A stretch of DNA of 64,000 bases from BOG-994 sp049514215 (GTDB lineage Bacteria; Pseudomonadota; Gammaproteobacteria; Burkholderiales; Burkholderiaceae_D). The notes beneath the pieces were generated by a model. It ran no database searches. It saw only the letters and a list, made by a program, of their open reading frames with translations, and was not told where the DNA came from. The translations under genes were made by a program, and so were the position numbers. The stretch is taken from the NCBI GenBank assembly GCA_049514215.1, contig JBEKVI010000063.1, positions 18,232-82,231 of the forward strand, read 5' to 3'. Positions 46,553 through 53,767 of the stretch are shown here, one piece after another. The first letter of the stretch is position 1. Every line of letters starts with the position of its first letter.

Positions 46553-46918
46553 CTAGACCCCGGGGATGGTCTGGATCGGCATGACCTCCACGGCTTCTCC
46601 CGGGAAGATCCTGAAATGGGGATGGTTCTCGAAGAGTCTGGCTGCAGCCTCATGTGAGTCCGCCCGCACGATGACAAATGCCCCCATGTCATTGGCGACG
46701 TCATTAGTGCCTGTGCCGGAGATCCGTTTAGTGCGCCCGAGCGGGCCACCCACGGCGACCACAGCGGCCTCATGCTTTTCCATCCAGGCATTCCAGTCGG
46801 CCATCCCTGTCAGCTCCAGGGATTGACGCTCGGAGTCCGGTAGCGCCTTCCAATGGATCATGCGCGGGCTGTCTTTCCGGCCCAAAAAAATCGCGAGATA
46901 CGTTCCGGTTGGCTTCAT
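46553..46918 (-). CDS. YCII-family (DGPF-like) protein
   Basis: The 121-residue protein has the YCII pattern: TGTYLAIFLGRK, WMEKHEAAVVAVGGPLGRTK, GAFVIVRADSHEAAARLFEN and HPHFRIFPGEAVEVMPI. YCII/DGPF proteins commonly neighbour VOC and SRPBCC genes, and often ECF sigma factors rather than a TetR regulator. Enzymatic function is unproven. Its start overlaps the tetR stop by four bases, so it is the first gene after the regulator. Confidence 0.85.
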   Translation of the reverse strand: MKPTGTYLAIFLGRKDSPRMIHWKALPDSERQSLELTGMADWNAWMEKHEAAVVAVGGPLGRTKRISGTGTNDVANDMGAFVIVRADSHEAAARLFENHPHFRIFPGEAVEVMPIQTIPGV

Positions 46919-47559
46919 GGGACTTTCCTTTCGTTGCGCGTGGGGTAGTCAAACAACAGCTCGATGTAACGGTGAAGATGATCGATGCTCGAAATCGCGA
47001 TCGGCGCTCCGCCCTTGGCCTTGGCAAGGATGAAGGCACCCTGAAGGACAGCCTGCGTGTGCAGCGCAAGGCTCGTGGCGGTCCATTTCACGCGCATACC
47101 GCGAAGTTTCAGGGCCAAGGCAATGTCCGCTTCGATCTTCTCGGCGTGATCGCTGATACTGGCGTCGCAGGCGTCGCGGATCGCGGGATTGGTTTCGTAG
47201 ACTTCTTGCACCATGGTGCCAACCAGGCAGGTAAATTCCGGCACGTTCCCCGTCAAAAGTGATCGGCGGAACTCGATGTAGCCGAGAACCCGCTCTAGCG
47301 GATCGGGGTGGTCGTGATAGGAGGCGCCCGCGAAGAGTGCACCAGTGGTCTGTGACCAGTAGCCCGCAGCCGCGATGGCCAGCGCTTCCTTGTCTTTGAA
47401 GTGATGGAAGAACGACCCCTTGGCCACGCCCGCGCGAGCGCACAGTTCGTCGACGCTTGAGGCGACGTAACCCTTTTCGCGAATGACACGCAACGCCGCA
47501 TCAAGCAACTTGCGTCTTGCGGGCGCCATCTTGGCTTCTGCTGGTGTAGCCGTGCTCAT
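46915..47559 (-). CDS. TetR-family repressor of the YCII-SRPBCC-VOC operon
   Basis: The 214-residue protein has an N-terminal TetR helix-turn-helix (ARRKLLDAALRVIREKGYVA then SSVDELCARAGVAKGSFFHH, about residues 14-55) and a larger ligand-binding domain with FTCLVGTMVQEVYETNP. It begins 10 bases after a perfect 8-2-8 palindrome and is fused by ATGA to the next gene, so it probably represses its own operon. The inducer is unknown. The second Met at residue 11 is an alternative start. Confidence 0.93.
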   Translation of the reverse strand: MSTATPAEAKMAPARRKLLDAALRVIREKGYVASSVDELCARAGVAKGSFFHHFKDKEALAIAAAGYWSQTTGALFAGASYHDHPDPLERVLGYIEFRRSLLTGNVPEFTCLVGTMVQEVYETNPAIRDACDASISDHAEKIEADIALALKLRGMRVKWTATSLALHTQAVLQGAFILAKAKGGAPIAISSIDHLHRYIELLFDYPTRNERKVP

Positions 47560-47568
47560 ACCAGAATG

Positions 47569-47586
47569 GTACCGACTGGTCGGTAC
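47569..47586. promoter_or_regulatory. TetR-type operator, perfect palindrome
   Basis: GTACCGAC-TG-GTCGGTAC has perfect 8-base arms around two central bases. It lies directly upstream of the TetR gene at 47559 and is of the size TetR dimers bind. It could also affect the plus-strand gene at 47791. Confidence 0.75.
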
Positions 47587-47790
47587 AATGTCTAGTCCTA
47601 TTTCCGAGGTCCGATCCCGGCCCAGCAGGCATCAGGCCAGTCGCACCAGGCTATTGCGTGGTCCGCGCGGCGAATCGTGCCCCCTCACGAAGGACGCAAC
47701 CGGCTCCACAACAGTCCTGGGTAAAGGCGCTCACACGGCCTTCGCCTTAAGATTCAGGCTTCTGGCTTGTTTTCCTATGAGGACCGGTCC

Positions 47791-48366
47791 ATGCCGCTCT
47801 CCCAGCTTGACCCCGTCGCGGCCTTAGTCGTCATCGACCTGCAAAAGGGCATCGTCACATTGCCGACCGTGCATCCAATGCCTGAAATCGTCCAGCGCGT
47901 AGCGAGCCTTGCCCGCGCGTTTCGTGCCGCAGGTCTACCTGTTGTGCTTGTGAATGTCGCGGGGCGGGCACCGGGCCGAACCGAGATTCGGCGCCCTTTT
48001 TCTCCTCCGCCCGACTGGTCTGAGTTAATTGCCGAACTGGATCGCCAACCGAGTGACTACATCGTCACGAAGTTCCAGATCGGCGCATTCCATGCGACCG
48101 GTCTCGAGCGGATCTTGCGACAGGCCAATGTGACCCAGGTCTTTCTGGCGGGCGTCTCAACGAGCAGCGGCGTCGAGGCCACGGCGCGCAGCGCCTATGA
48201 TCAGGGTTTTCACGTCGCTTTGGTGGTTGACGCCATGACGGACCTTGATCCCGTGTTGCACCACCACAGCGTTGAGAAGACCTTTCCCCGTATCGGGGAG
48301 ACTGTTACGGCCGTTGAGGCTTTGAGGGAATTGGCCAAGCGCTCAAAAAGCGAGATCCCGCCTTGA
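47791..48366 (+). CDS. isochorismatase-family hydrolase-like protein, catalytic Cys absent
   Basis: The 191-residue protein has the cysteine-hydrolase fold with Asp16 in ALVVIDLQKGIV and Lys94 in IVTKFQIGAF. Where the nucleophilic Cys normally stands the sequence reads GVSTSSGVEATAR, with Gly127. True isochorismatases such as PhzD also have Gly there, and one subgroup of unknown function shares the TS-x-GVE-TAR form, so this is probably the subgroup's normal state rather than a mutation. GAGGA stands before the ATG at 47791. A partner gene overlaps its stop. Confidence 0.8.
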   Translation: MPLSQLDPVAALVVIDLQKGIVTLPTVHPMPEIVQRVASLARAFRAAGLPVVLVNVAGRAPGRTEIRRPFSPPPDWSELIAELDRQPSDYIVTKFQIGAFHATGLERILRQANVTQVFLAGVSTSSGVEATARSAYDQGFHVALVVDAMTDLDPVLHHHSVEKTFPRIGETVTAVEALRELAKRSKSEIPP

Positions 48367-48716
48367 GCTGGGACGTCTTTGTCATGGATGTTCCGCAAGG
48401 GATCGTGTCGCTCGCAGCGATTCCCAAGGACTACCAGCGCAAGCCGCTCGGATCGCGCACGGCCATCATGGCTGTCATTACGCAGCTGTTTCCTGACGCG
48501 CAGACCACCGATCTGAGTTGGGCCCGACTCGAACGGCTGCCCGCGTTCAGTCTGGAGATCAGTCTTGGCGAATGCGAACCGGTCGAGCAGTTCACCTTTC
48601 ACACGCGCGGCGGCTCCGAAGCCCGGCTCGCCATATCGAAGATACTCGACGCTCTAGGACTGCGGGCCCTCGACCCCGAATCGCCCACGGGTCTGTTCGA
48701 ATCCAGTCGTAACTAG
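48363..48716 (+). CDS. conserved protein of unknown function
   Basis: The 117-residue protein starts with TTG overlapping the upstream stop and reads SWDVFVMDVPQGIVSLAAIP, then GSRTAIMAVITQLFP, FSLEISLGECEPVEQFTFHT and a C-terminal LDALGLRALDPES. The pattern recalls a family of small cytoplasmic proteins with an MSWD(V/I)FVQD-type start, but I cannot assign a function. It is translationally coupled to the isochorismatase-like gene and ends 14 bases before the convergent TetR gene. Confidence 0.7.
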   Translation: MSWDVFVMDVPQGIVSLAAIPKDYQRKPLGSRTAIMAVITQLFPDAQTTDLSWARLERLPAFSLEISLGECEPVEQFTFHTRGGSEARLAISKILDALGLRALDPESPTGLFESSRN

Positions 48717-48730
48717 ATCCGAGCCCTGCA

Positions 48731-49294
48731 TTATCGGGGCAGACAGTTCCACAACGCCTCGAGTCCGGCCCGGCGGTAAATCTCTTCACGCATGCGGTCC
48801 CGCGCGATGAAATCCAAGGTTGTTTTCGCCAACCCTTCAAAGAAGGACACCCAGAAGGCGGCGGGGACTTCGCTTGACGCGCGCGCTCCTGAGGCGAGCC
48901 ACGAATGGGAAAACAGTTGGGCGAGCTCCCGCTTTCTTGCTCGCGCCATATCCCCTTCATGGGCCAAAGCGAGCCAGGGTAGCGCCAGTTGGGCCACCGG
49001 GTGCTCCTGGTACCAGTCGAGGTGGGCATCCCAAAGGCGGCGCAGCTTCTCCTTGGGAGCCGAAGCCTGCGGCAGCTGCCCGATCGATGCCTCCCAGAGA
49101 GCCTCGCTGAGCGTCTCGTGCAGTTCGCCTAAAAGAGCGTCCTTGTCCGGGAAATAGGTAAAGAGCGTTCCTTCGGCGACGCCCGCGCGCTGGGCGATCT
49201 TCGACGTGGGTGCGGAGATCCCGAGCTCGCCCACCAATTCGGCTGCAGCGCTTAGGAGTGCGTCCCGCTTTTCCGCGCTCTTGGGTCGTGACAT
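48731..49294 (-). CDS. second TetR-family regulator
   Basis: The 187-residue protein has a TetR helix-turn-helix (KRDALLSAAAELVGELGISA then PTSKIAQRAGVAEGTLFTYF) and a C-terminal domain with QLALPWLALAHEGDMARAR. The frame is open upstream, but an earlier ATG at 49333 lies inside the operator; MSRPKS at 49294 leaves room for a promoter. No obvious target gene is divergent from it, so it may regulate itself or a gene lost from the stretch that follows. Confidence 0.9.
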   Translation of the reverse strand: MSRPKSAEKRDALLSAAAELVGELGISAPTSKIAQRAGVAEGTLFTYFPDKDALLGELHETLSEALWEASIGQLPQASAPKEKLRRLWDAHLDWYQEHPVAQLALPWLALAHEGDMARARKRELAQLFSHSWLASGARASSEVPAAFWVSFFEGLAKTTLDFIARDRMREEIYRRAGLEALWNCLPR

Positions 49295-49310
49295 TTCGTC
49301 AGCGTTCTGT

Positions 49311-49336
49311 ATAATGAGTGAGCGGTCAGTCATTAT
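49311..49336. promoter_or_regulatory. TetR-type operator with imperfect palindrome
   Basis: ATAATGAGTGAGC and GGTCAGTCATTAT form arms of 13 bases each with two mismatches and no spacer. The outer seven bases (ATAATGA/TCATTAT) are perfect. It lies 17 bases upstream of the ATG at 49294 and overlaps TATAAT- and TTATAC-like sequences on the minus strand. Confidence 0.65.
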
Positions 49337-49773
49337 ATAGTTTTTTGCTTTTTCTGACCAACGCCTTAAAGCAATGCGACATGGAGCCTGCAGCAAACAA
49401 GCCGGCGGCGCTGCACAAGCGGGCTCGAAAGCTGCGGAAGCGACTTGAGAGCGAACCCAAAGGCGGATTGGCTTCTCGGACGAGGACGAAAATGCATCGG
49501 ATTGCCACAACGCGTCACGAAGAACGGTTCGCGGCGATAAATTTCTCTATGATTGCGCAGTCAAGATGGTAAAGTCCCGTTGCAAAAACTCGACAAAACG
49601 ATCACCGGCTCTGCGTTGTGACTGGCGCGTCTCCGGGGGCAGGACGGACATTTGAATAGAAGAGCTGTTTTTGCGCTGATACACGCCGAGCGACTAGCTC
49701 TGATAATCTTTGGACTGGCGTCCAAAGATCGCCGACGCCATTCGGGCGTGGCAAGATTTATGCACACAGGTGA
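49337..49773. other. gap between the second TetR operator and tadA
   Basis: This stretch of 437 bases holds no gene I can support. A plus-strand frame (49318-49572, 84 residues, basic) begins inside the TetR operator and has no recognised relative. The minus strand near 49610-49660 translates to CPRRRASHNAEPVI, reminiscent of REP-type dispersed repeats, but only one copy is in the window. Confidence 0.4.
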
Positions 49774-50346
49774 ATGAACGTGGATCAGGAGTCAGGTGAT
49801 TCGGTCTACATGCGGGCTGCGCTCGACCAGGCGCAAAACGCGAAGCTCGTCGGCGAGGTGCCTGTAGGGGCCGTCGTGGTCTGGCAGGGCCAGGTCATCG
49901 CCACAGGCTACAACCAGCCCGTGGGCACGCACGATCCGACCGCGCACGCCGAAATCAATGCTCTCAGACAGGCGGCCGAGCAGTCGGGCAACTACCGCTT
50001 GCCCGATTGCGACCTCTACGTGACCCTCGAGCCTTGCGCCATGTGCGTGGGCGCCATCCTGCAGGCCCGGATTCGCCGCGTCGTCTTCGGTGCGCGGGAT
50101 CCTAAGACCGGGGCCGCAGGTGGAGTGGTCGACCTGTTTTCCGAGAAGCTTTTGAACCACCAGACGGCAGTCCAGGGCGGTGTGCTCGAAGCCGACTGCG
50201 CTGCCGTGTTGCGCGATTTCTTCGCCGAACGCAGACGGCGACGCGAACTGGCCGCCCAATCGGCCAATGTCGAGGTCGATCCGGATTTCACCTCCACGAT
50301 CGTCACGGAGATCGAAATCGCCGAATGGAACTCGATCAAGCGCTAA
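49774..50346 (+). CDS. tadA: tRNA-specific adenosine deaminase
   Basis: TadA deaminates A34 to inosine in tRNA-Arg(ACG). The 190-residue protein has the zinc-site His58 and catalytic Glu60 in TAHAEINAL and the two zinc Cys in PCAMC (88 and 91). It has a C-terminal extension of about 25 residues compared with E. coli. ACAGGTGA stands before the ATG. It normally follows guaA in related genomes, from which it is separated here by about 6 kb. Confidence 0.96.
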   Translation: MNVDQESGDSVYMRAALDQAQNAKLVGEVPVGAVVVWQGQVIATGYNQPVGTHDPTAHAEINALRQAAEQSGNYRLPDCDLYVTLEPCAMCVGAILQARIRRVVFGARDPKTGAAGGVVDLFSEKLLNHQTAVQGGVLEADCAAVLRDFFAERRRRRELAAQSANVEVDPDFTSTIVTEIEIAEWNSIKR

Positions 50347-51266
50347 GCGAATCGACGGTCATCCTGCTCGCGCTTGGCGGCTACGAGGCCGACCCCCAAA
50401 GACTGGCCCGGGCCGTTGCCTACTTCCAGCGTCGTTTCAGACACGTCATCGTCGCGCCGCCCCCCGAGCGCATCTCAGAGCGCTTCAGTGCTACCGATAG
50501 CGAGCGTCTGGGCGCGCTGCAGGCGGCGCTCGTTCACCCCGACGTGGGGCTGGTCATCGGCCTGCGCGGCGGCTATGGGGTCTCGCGCATCCTCGGATCG
50601 ATCGATTTTGCGGCAATCGCCCAAAGTATTCAGGAGCGCGGTGTGTTCTGGGTTGGACAGAGCGACTGGACAGCGCTGACGCTTGCGCTGTTGGCCAAGA
50701 CCGGTGCCGTCAGCTTTGCCGGTCCGATGGCCGGCCCCGACTTCGGCGCCGAACACGTGGATGCCTACACCGAGACCCATTTCTGGAGCGCATTGGCGGG
50801 CGATCCGCTGACAGTTCAATGGAGCACAAAGGAATCCTCCATCGATGTCGAAGGCATGCTTTGGGGCGGCAGTCTTGCCATGATCTGTTCTCTCATTGGG
50901 ACCCCGTACCTGCCGGCCGTCGATGGCGGTATTTTGTTCGTGGAAGACGTCAACGAGCATCCTTACCGGATCGAGCGCATGCTCTTGCAACTGGACGAGG
51001 TCGGGATCCTTCGGCGTCAGCAAGCCCTTGTTCTGGGTGACTTCACCAGTTATCGGACGACCGACTATGACCGGGGGTATGGGCTTGCGTCGGTCGTGGA
51101 CTTCCTGCAAAAGCGCATCGGCATCCCCATCATTACCGGCCTGCCTTTTGGCCATGCCGCCCAAAAGCTGACTTTGCCTGTCGGAGCCATCGTTCGCTTG
51201 CGAGCACAAGGGCCCCAGATGCACCTGTCGAGCGCGCCGCCGGCCTCGCAAAGAGCCCTCCAATAA
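50325..51266 (+). CDS. ldcA: muramoyltetrapeptide L,D-carboxypeptidase (S66 family)
   Basis: LdcA removes D-alanine from recycled murein tetrapeptides in the cytoplasm. The 313-residue protein has the S66 pattern: ALGGYEADPQRLARA, VGLVIGLRGGYGVSRIL and the nucleophile Ser in WVGQSDWTAL. The catalytic Glu and His are in FVEDVNEHPYR and GLPFGHAAQKLTLPVG. Its start lies 22 bases inside tadA, so the two are translated together. Confidence 0.93.
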   Translation: MELDQALSESTVILLALGGYEADPQRLARAVAYFQRRFRHVIVAPPPERISERFSATDSERLGALQAALVHPDVGLVIGLRGGYGVSRILGSIDFAAIAQSIQERGVFWVGQSDWTALTLALLAKTGAVSFAGPMAGPDFGAEHVDAYTETHFWSALAGDPLTVQWSTKESSIDVEGMLWGGSLAMICSLIGTPYLPAVDGGILFVEDVNEHPYRIERMLLQLDEVGILRRQQALVLGDFTSYRTTDYDRGYGLASVVDFLQKRIGIPIITGLPFGHAAQKLTLPVGAIVRLRAQGPQMHLSSAPPASQRALQ

Positions 51267-51355
51267 GTGGTACAGTCGATCTCGGGGTCGATGTCCCTGG
51301 CACGCACAACCCCAATTTGGCCGCGGCCCCACGTTTTCACTAATCCATCCGATCT

Positions 51356-52138
51356 ATGAATCCCCATCTCGCTTCCGCCCATGAGGCCAAGTCGCCTTCC
51401 TTGTGGCTTTTGATGCTCGAGTGGCGCGCCCCCTGGGAATTAGGCGCCACCCTTGCTGCAGGCCCACTTTTGCATCAGGCGCCGCGAGGTGACGGGCATC
51501 CGGTCCTGGTCTTTCCGGGTCTGGCTGCAAGCGACCTTTCGACGGCGCCCTTAAGGAGTTTTTTGAAAGGACGCGGCTACGTCCCCTACGGATGGGAATT
51601 GGGATCCAACTTTGGTCCGAAGCCCGGTGTTTTGAGCGCCAGTTTGCGGCGCATTGAAGAGCTCGCGTCGGAACACGGTACCAAGGTCAGTCTCATCGGC
51701 TGGAGTCTAGGCGGGGTCTACGCGCGTGAACTGGCCAAGCTCGCTCCGGATCGGGTCCGATCCGTGGTGACTTTGGGAACCCCTTTTACGGGTAACCCCA
51801 AGGCGAGCAACGCCTGGCGTTTCTATGAATTCGCCAGTGGTCAGCGCGTGGGCGATCCCTATGTCCATGCCGGACTGGCGCAAACTCCTCCGGTACCCAC
51901 CACCTCCATCTACAGTCGCAGCGACGGGATCGTGTCCTGGAAGTGCAGCCTAGAGAGGGCGGAGCACGCCTGTGCCGAGAGTGTCGAGGTGCGTGCCAGT
52001 CACGTGGGTCTGGGCTTGAATCCGGCCGCCTGGTACGTCCTCGCGGATCGGCTGGCCCAACCCGAAGGCGACTGGGCGCCTTTTCATCGCCAAGGTTGGC
52101 GCGAGCTGGTCTATCCTGATCCGAGCCGTCCCGAGTAG
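51356..52138 (+). CDS. alpha/beta hydrolase of the lipase type
   Basis: The 260-residue protein has the nucleophile Ser117 in GWSLGG, Asp in YSRSDGIVSW and His in ASHVGLGLNP, completing a catalytic triad. VLVFPGLAASDLST fits the oxyanion-hole region. No signal peptide is evident, so it should act in the cytoplasm. The substrate is unknown; the lipase-like pattern suggests an ester. A second hydrolase gene starts six bases after its end. Confidence 0.85.
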   Translation: MNPHLASAHEAKSPSLWLLMLEWRAPWELGATLAAGPLLHQAPRGDGHPVLVFPGLAASDLSTAPLRSFLKGRGYVPYGWELGSNFGPKPGVLSASLRRIEELASEHGTKVSLIGWSLGGVYARELAKLAPDRVRSVVTLGTPFTGNPKASNAWRFYEFASGQRVGDPYVHAGLAQTPPVPTTSIYSRSDGIVSWKCSLERAEHACAESVEVRASHVGLGLNPAAWYVLADRLAQPEGDWAPFHRQGWRELVYPDPSRPE

Positions 52139-52143
52139 TCCGG

Positions 52144-53037
52144 ATGGCAAAACTGGATCTGAACGGACTGGATATCGAGGTCGAGAGTGCAGGAAAGGAG
52201 AGTGATCCGGCTGTTCTCCTGATTATGGGTCTGGGAATGCAGTTGACCGCATGGCCCGACGCTTTCGTGCAAAACCTCCTTCTGCAGAACCTGCGTGTGA
52301 TTCGGTTTGATAACCGGGACTGTGGCCTGTCTTCGAAATTCGACGCGGCGGGCCGCCCCAACCTCATGATGATGAGTCTGAGGCACTTCCTGCATCTACC
52401 CCTATCGACGGCCTACGGCCTTGAGGACATGGCTCAAGATGCCGTAGGGATCCTCGATGCGCTGCACATCGAGCGCGCGCATGTGGTGGGCGTGTCGATG
52501 GGTGGAATGATTGCGCAACTGATCGCAGCAGACCACTCCGATCGGGTCTTGACGCTGACCTCGATCATGTCCACGAGTGGCGCAGCCGAGCTTCCGGCCG
52601 CACGAGCCGAGGTGATGCGCGCGCTCTTGGCTCGACCCCGCAATTCCGAGGACCTCGAGTCGGTCGTCGATCACTTCATGAATCTGCTTGAGTTAATTGG
52701 CAGTCCCGGATTTCCGACTCCCAAGGAGCTCGCCCGAGAACGCCTCATGAGGAGCTTGCAACGGAACTATTGTCCGTCGGGTACGGCGCGCCAGATGGTC
52801 GCCATCGCGGCCTCGGGAGACCGATCCGCCAAGCTCGCCCGGATTCGGGTGCCCACGCTTGTGATCCATGGCACCGACGACGCCCTGGTCCCCGTCGAGG
52901 CCGGCCGTGACACCGCGCGCAAGATCACCGGCAGCAAGCTTTTTCTGATTCCCGGTATGGGTCACGACCTGGCGCCCGGACTCGTTCCGATCATCACCGA
53001 TGCGCTACGCGATCACTTGACTCCGAGTTCGCGCTGA
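52144..53037 (+). CDS. alpha/beta hydrolase
   Basis: The 297-residue protein has LLIMGLGMQLTAWPDAF, FDNRDCGLSSKFD, the nucleophile Ser118 in VVGVSMGG, Asp in VIHGTDDALVP and His in IPGMGHDLAPG. This is the pattern of the large family with enol-lactonases and haloperoxidases. The exact substrate is not predictable. It is likely co-transcribed with the preceding hydrolase. Its last 25 bases overlap the 3' end of the opposing LOG-family gene. Confidence 0.88.
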   Translation: MAKLDLNGLDIEVESAGKESDPAVLLIMGLGMQLTAWPDAFVQNLLLQNLRVIRFDNRDCGLSSKFDAAGRPNLMMMSLRHFLHLPLSTAYGLEDMAQDAVGILDALHIERAHVVGVSMGGMIAQLIAADHSDRVLTLTSIMSTSGAAELPAARAEVMRALLARPRNSEDLESVVDHFMNLLELIGSPGFPTPKELARERLMRSLQRNYCPSGTARQMVAIAASGDRSAKLARIRVPTLVIHGTDDALVPVEAGRDTARKITGSKLFLIPGMGHDLAPGLVPIITDALRDHLTPSSR

Positions 53038-53636
53038 TGCGGGGTGAGTGGTGCACGTTCGCTCCAGAGAACGGGCTTGGGCAAGGTAAAGGCAGCAAGC
53101 AAATCGAGCAGTGCCAGCGGTTCAGTGCCCACGCAAAACAGTCGCTGGTGTTCCTCGCGCACGAATTGCGCTGCGATCATCGCCTCTACGAACGCGAACA
53201 GATGGTCGAAGTAGCCCGCCACGTTCAGGATGCCGATCGGCTTTCGATGAAAGTCCAGCTGTAACCACGTCAGCATTTCGGTGAGCTCTTCCATCGTCCC
53301 CCAGCCCCCGGGGAGGGCAATGAACCCGTCGGCCCGCTCAGCCATCTGGAACTTGCGGGAGTGCATGTCGGGCACGACAACCAATTCCGACAGTCCATCG
53401 TGCCCGAGCTCCCGCTCCCAAAGTGCTTGCGGAATGATGCCGGTGACGCGGCCCCCGCCTTCCAGGGCGCCTTGGGCCACAGCGCCCATGAGCCCGGCGC
53501 GCCCGCCCCCGTAGACCAGAGCGATGCCGCGCGTGGCCAGCGCCATGCCCGTCGCGTAGGCAGCCTCGGCGTATTCCGGTCGCGCGCCCGGGGAAGAACC
53601 GCAATAAATGCAAAGACTCTTAAAGCTGATGGCCAT
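53013..53636 (-). CDS. LOG-family (TIGR00730) nucleotide phosphoribohydrolase
   Basis: The 207-residue protein has CIYCGSSPGARPEYAEAA at the start, GLVYGGG-like IALVYGGGRAGLMG, and the family motif LPGGWGTMEELTEMLTWLQL. LOG-type enzymes release the base from nucleoside 5'-monophosphates; some make cytokinins. The bacterial substrate is likely AMP-like. The start is at 53636 (MAISFKSL); the longer frame is rejected. Confidence 0.92.
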   Translation of the reverse strand: MAISFKSLCIYCGSSPGARPEYAEAAYATGMALATRGIALVYGGGRAGLMGAVAQGALEGGGRVTGIIPQALWERELGHDGLSELVVVPDMHSRKFQMAERADGFIALPGGWGTMEELTEMLTWLQLDFHRKPIGILNVAGYFDHLFAFVEAMIAAQFVREEHQRLFCVGTEPLALLDLLAAFTLPKPVLWSERAPLTPHQRELGVK

Positions 53637-53767
53637 CGGGAAGATTCTCACGTTGCGGCGAAGCGCGCCGCGCGCCTGGGTTATTGCATTGTCCCGGATT
53701 TCAAAGACGCGAATGTTAAACTTCCGCGCTTTAGCCAAACCCTGGCGTTTCTTCTACGAAGGTTCTC

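Noticed and set aside
49318..49572. 84-residue basic plus-strand frame after the second TetR gene
   Set aside because: Its start lies within the operator, there is no clear ribosome binding site and no known family; possibly a gene remnant.
49610..49660. REP-like repeat (CPRRRASHNAEPVI in translation)
   Set aside because: Only one copy is in the window, so a repeat family cannot be shown here; a genome-wide search would decide.
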